Source: a virus
Reading direction: 5' to 3' (one strand)
Length of the DNA: 48,291 bases
Virus record (IMG/VR): IMGVR_UViG_3300044638_003294
Coordinates: 1 to 48,291 of that record
Of the stretch, positions 48,124 to 48,291 are shown piece by piece; the first letter of the stretch is position 1, and the number at the start of each line of letters is the position of its first letter. The notes beneath the pieces were generated by a model. It was given only the letters and a program-made list of their open reading frames with translations. It was not told the DNA's origin and searched no databases. Position numbers and translations under genes: made by a program.

Positions 48124-48266
48124 GCGGGACACTAATCATAATGACGGGTGTGATCTACTTGTATGTGTCCTTTGAACAGGGGCTTCACGGAAACGTAGGC
48201 ATGGCAATCACTTACGCTGCCTACGCCGCTGCCAATGTTGGACTCTGGATGATGGCTAGTAAATAA
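48120..48266 (+). CDS. Small membrane protein, 48 aa, two hydrophobic spans
   Basis: ATG at 48120 overlaps the previous stop. Begins MSGTLIIMTGVIYLYVSFEQ and ends AAYAAANVGLWMMASK. Two hydrophobic segments (residues about 3-17 and 27-44) around a short polar loop (EQGLHGNVG) suggest a two-span membrane protein, possibly a holin-type one, though its charge pattern is not decisive. It is the last plus-strand gene of the window. Confidence 0.6.
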   Translation: MSGTLIIMTGVIYLYVSFEQGLHGNVGMAITYAAYAAANVGLWMMASK

Positions 48267-48291
48267 CTCCGCACACACATAGCCCCTGGAT

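Noticed and set aside
1-48291. CRISPR arrays and insertion sequences
   Set aside because: No regularly spaced repeats, transposase ORF or terminal inverted repeats were found; the only tandem repeats are coding repeats in fibre and virion genes.

Overview
The window is one contiguous piece of a temperate, tailed-phage (or prophage) genome of about 48 kb and fairly high GC. It has a HK97-type capsid gene, small and large terminase, portal, an adaptor and a nozzle-like gene, several fibre genes, a tyrosine integrase, and a recombination set (RecE-like exonuclease, ERF annealing protein, SSB, SF2 helicase). I see no tape-measure, tail-tube or sheath gene, so a short-tailed (podovirus-like) virion is the best reading. 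A host in the Planctomycetota or a similar environmental lineage is possible. That rests only on remembered resemblance of a Cys-rich/lectin-like protein (30982-32172) and a secreted 'ACVRYW'-ending protein (47192-47482) to planctomycete proteins, and is inference.

Layout. 1-3733: a tightly packed minus-strand cluster of ten small accessory genes, mostly coupled by TGATG or ATGA overlaps, including a Mom/XF1762-like GNAT protein; the last gene runs off the left edge. 3734-4346: a divergent non-coding control region rich in repeats and dyads. 4347-40560: one plus-strand morphogenesis arm: a possible regulator, small proteins, scaffold candidate, major capsid, decoration candidate, a glycosyltransferase, small terminase (apparently with a CTG start), terminase, portal, six or more fibre/tail genes, adaptor, split nozzle, a lectin-like protein and a group of large Ala/Gln-rich proteins that may be ejected with the DNA. 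40537-41358: integrase on the minus strand, convergent with the structural arm. 41414-41531: a promoter followed by a sequence identical in form to the 5' end of a tRNA, the likely attachment site. 41697-48266: plus-strand recombination and accessory genes.

If the molecule is circular, the plus-strand accessory arm ending at 48266 converges with the minus-strand arm ending at 1, and the truncated left gene would close after roughly 24 more residues. No DNA polymerase, RNA polymerase, CI-type repressor, endolysin or convincing holin was recognised, so replication probably relies on the host and the lysis genes are among the unidentified proteins. Several genes were placed outside the usual ORF length or start-codon rules: 42-, 51-, 59-, 41-, 27- and 48-residue genes, TTG starts at 19969, 33288 and 33551, and a CTG start at 13499. 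All family assignments are from reading the sequence without database searches.
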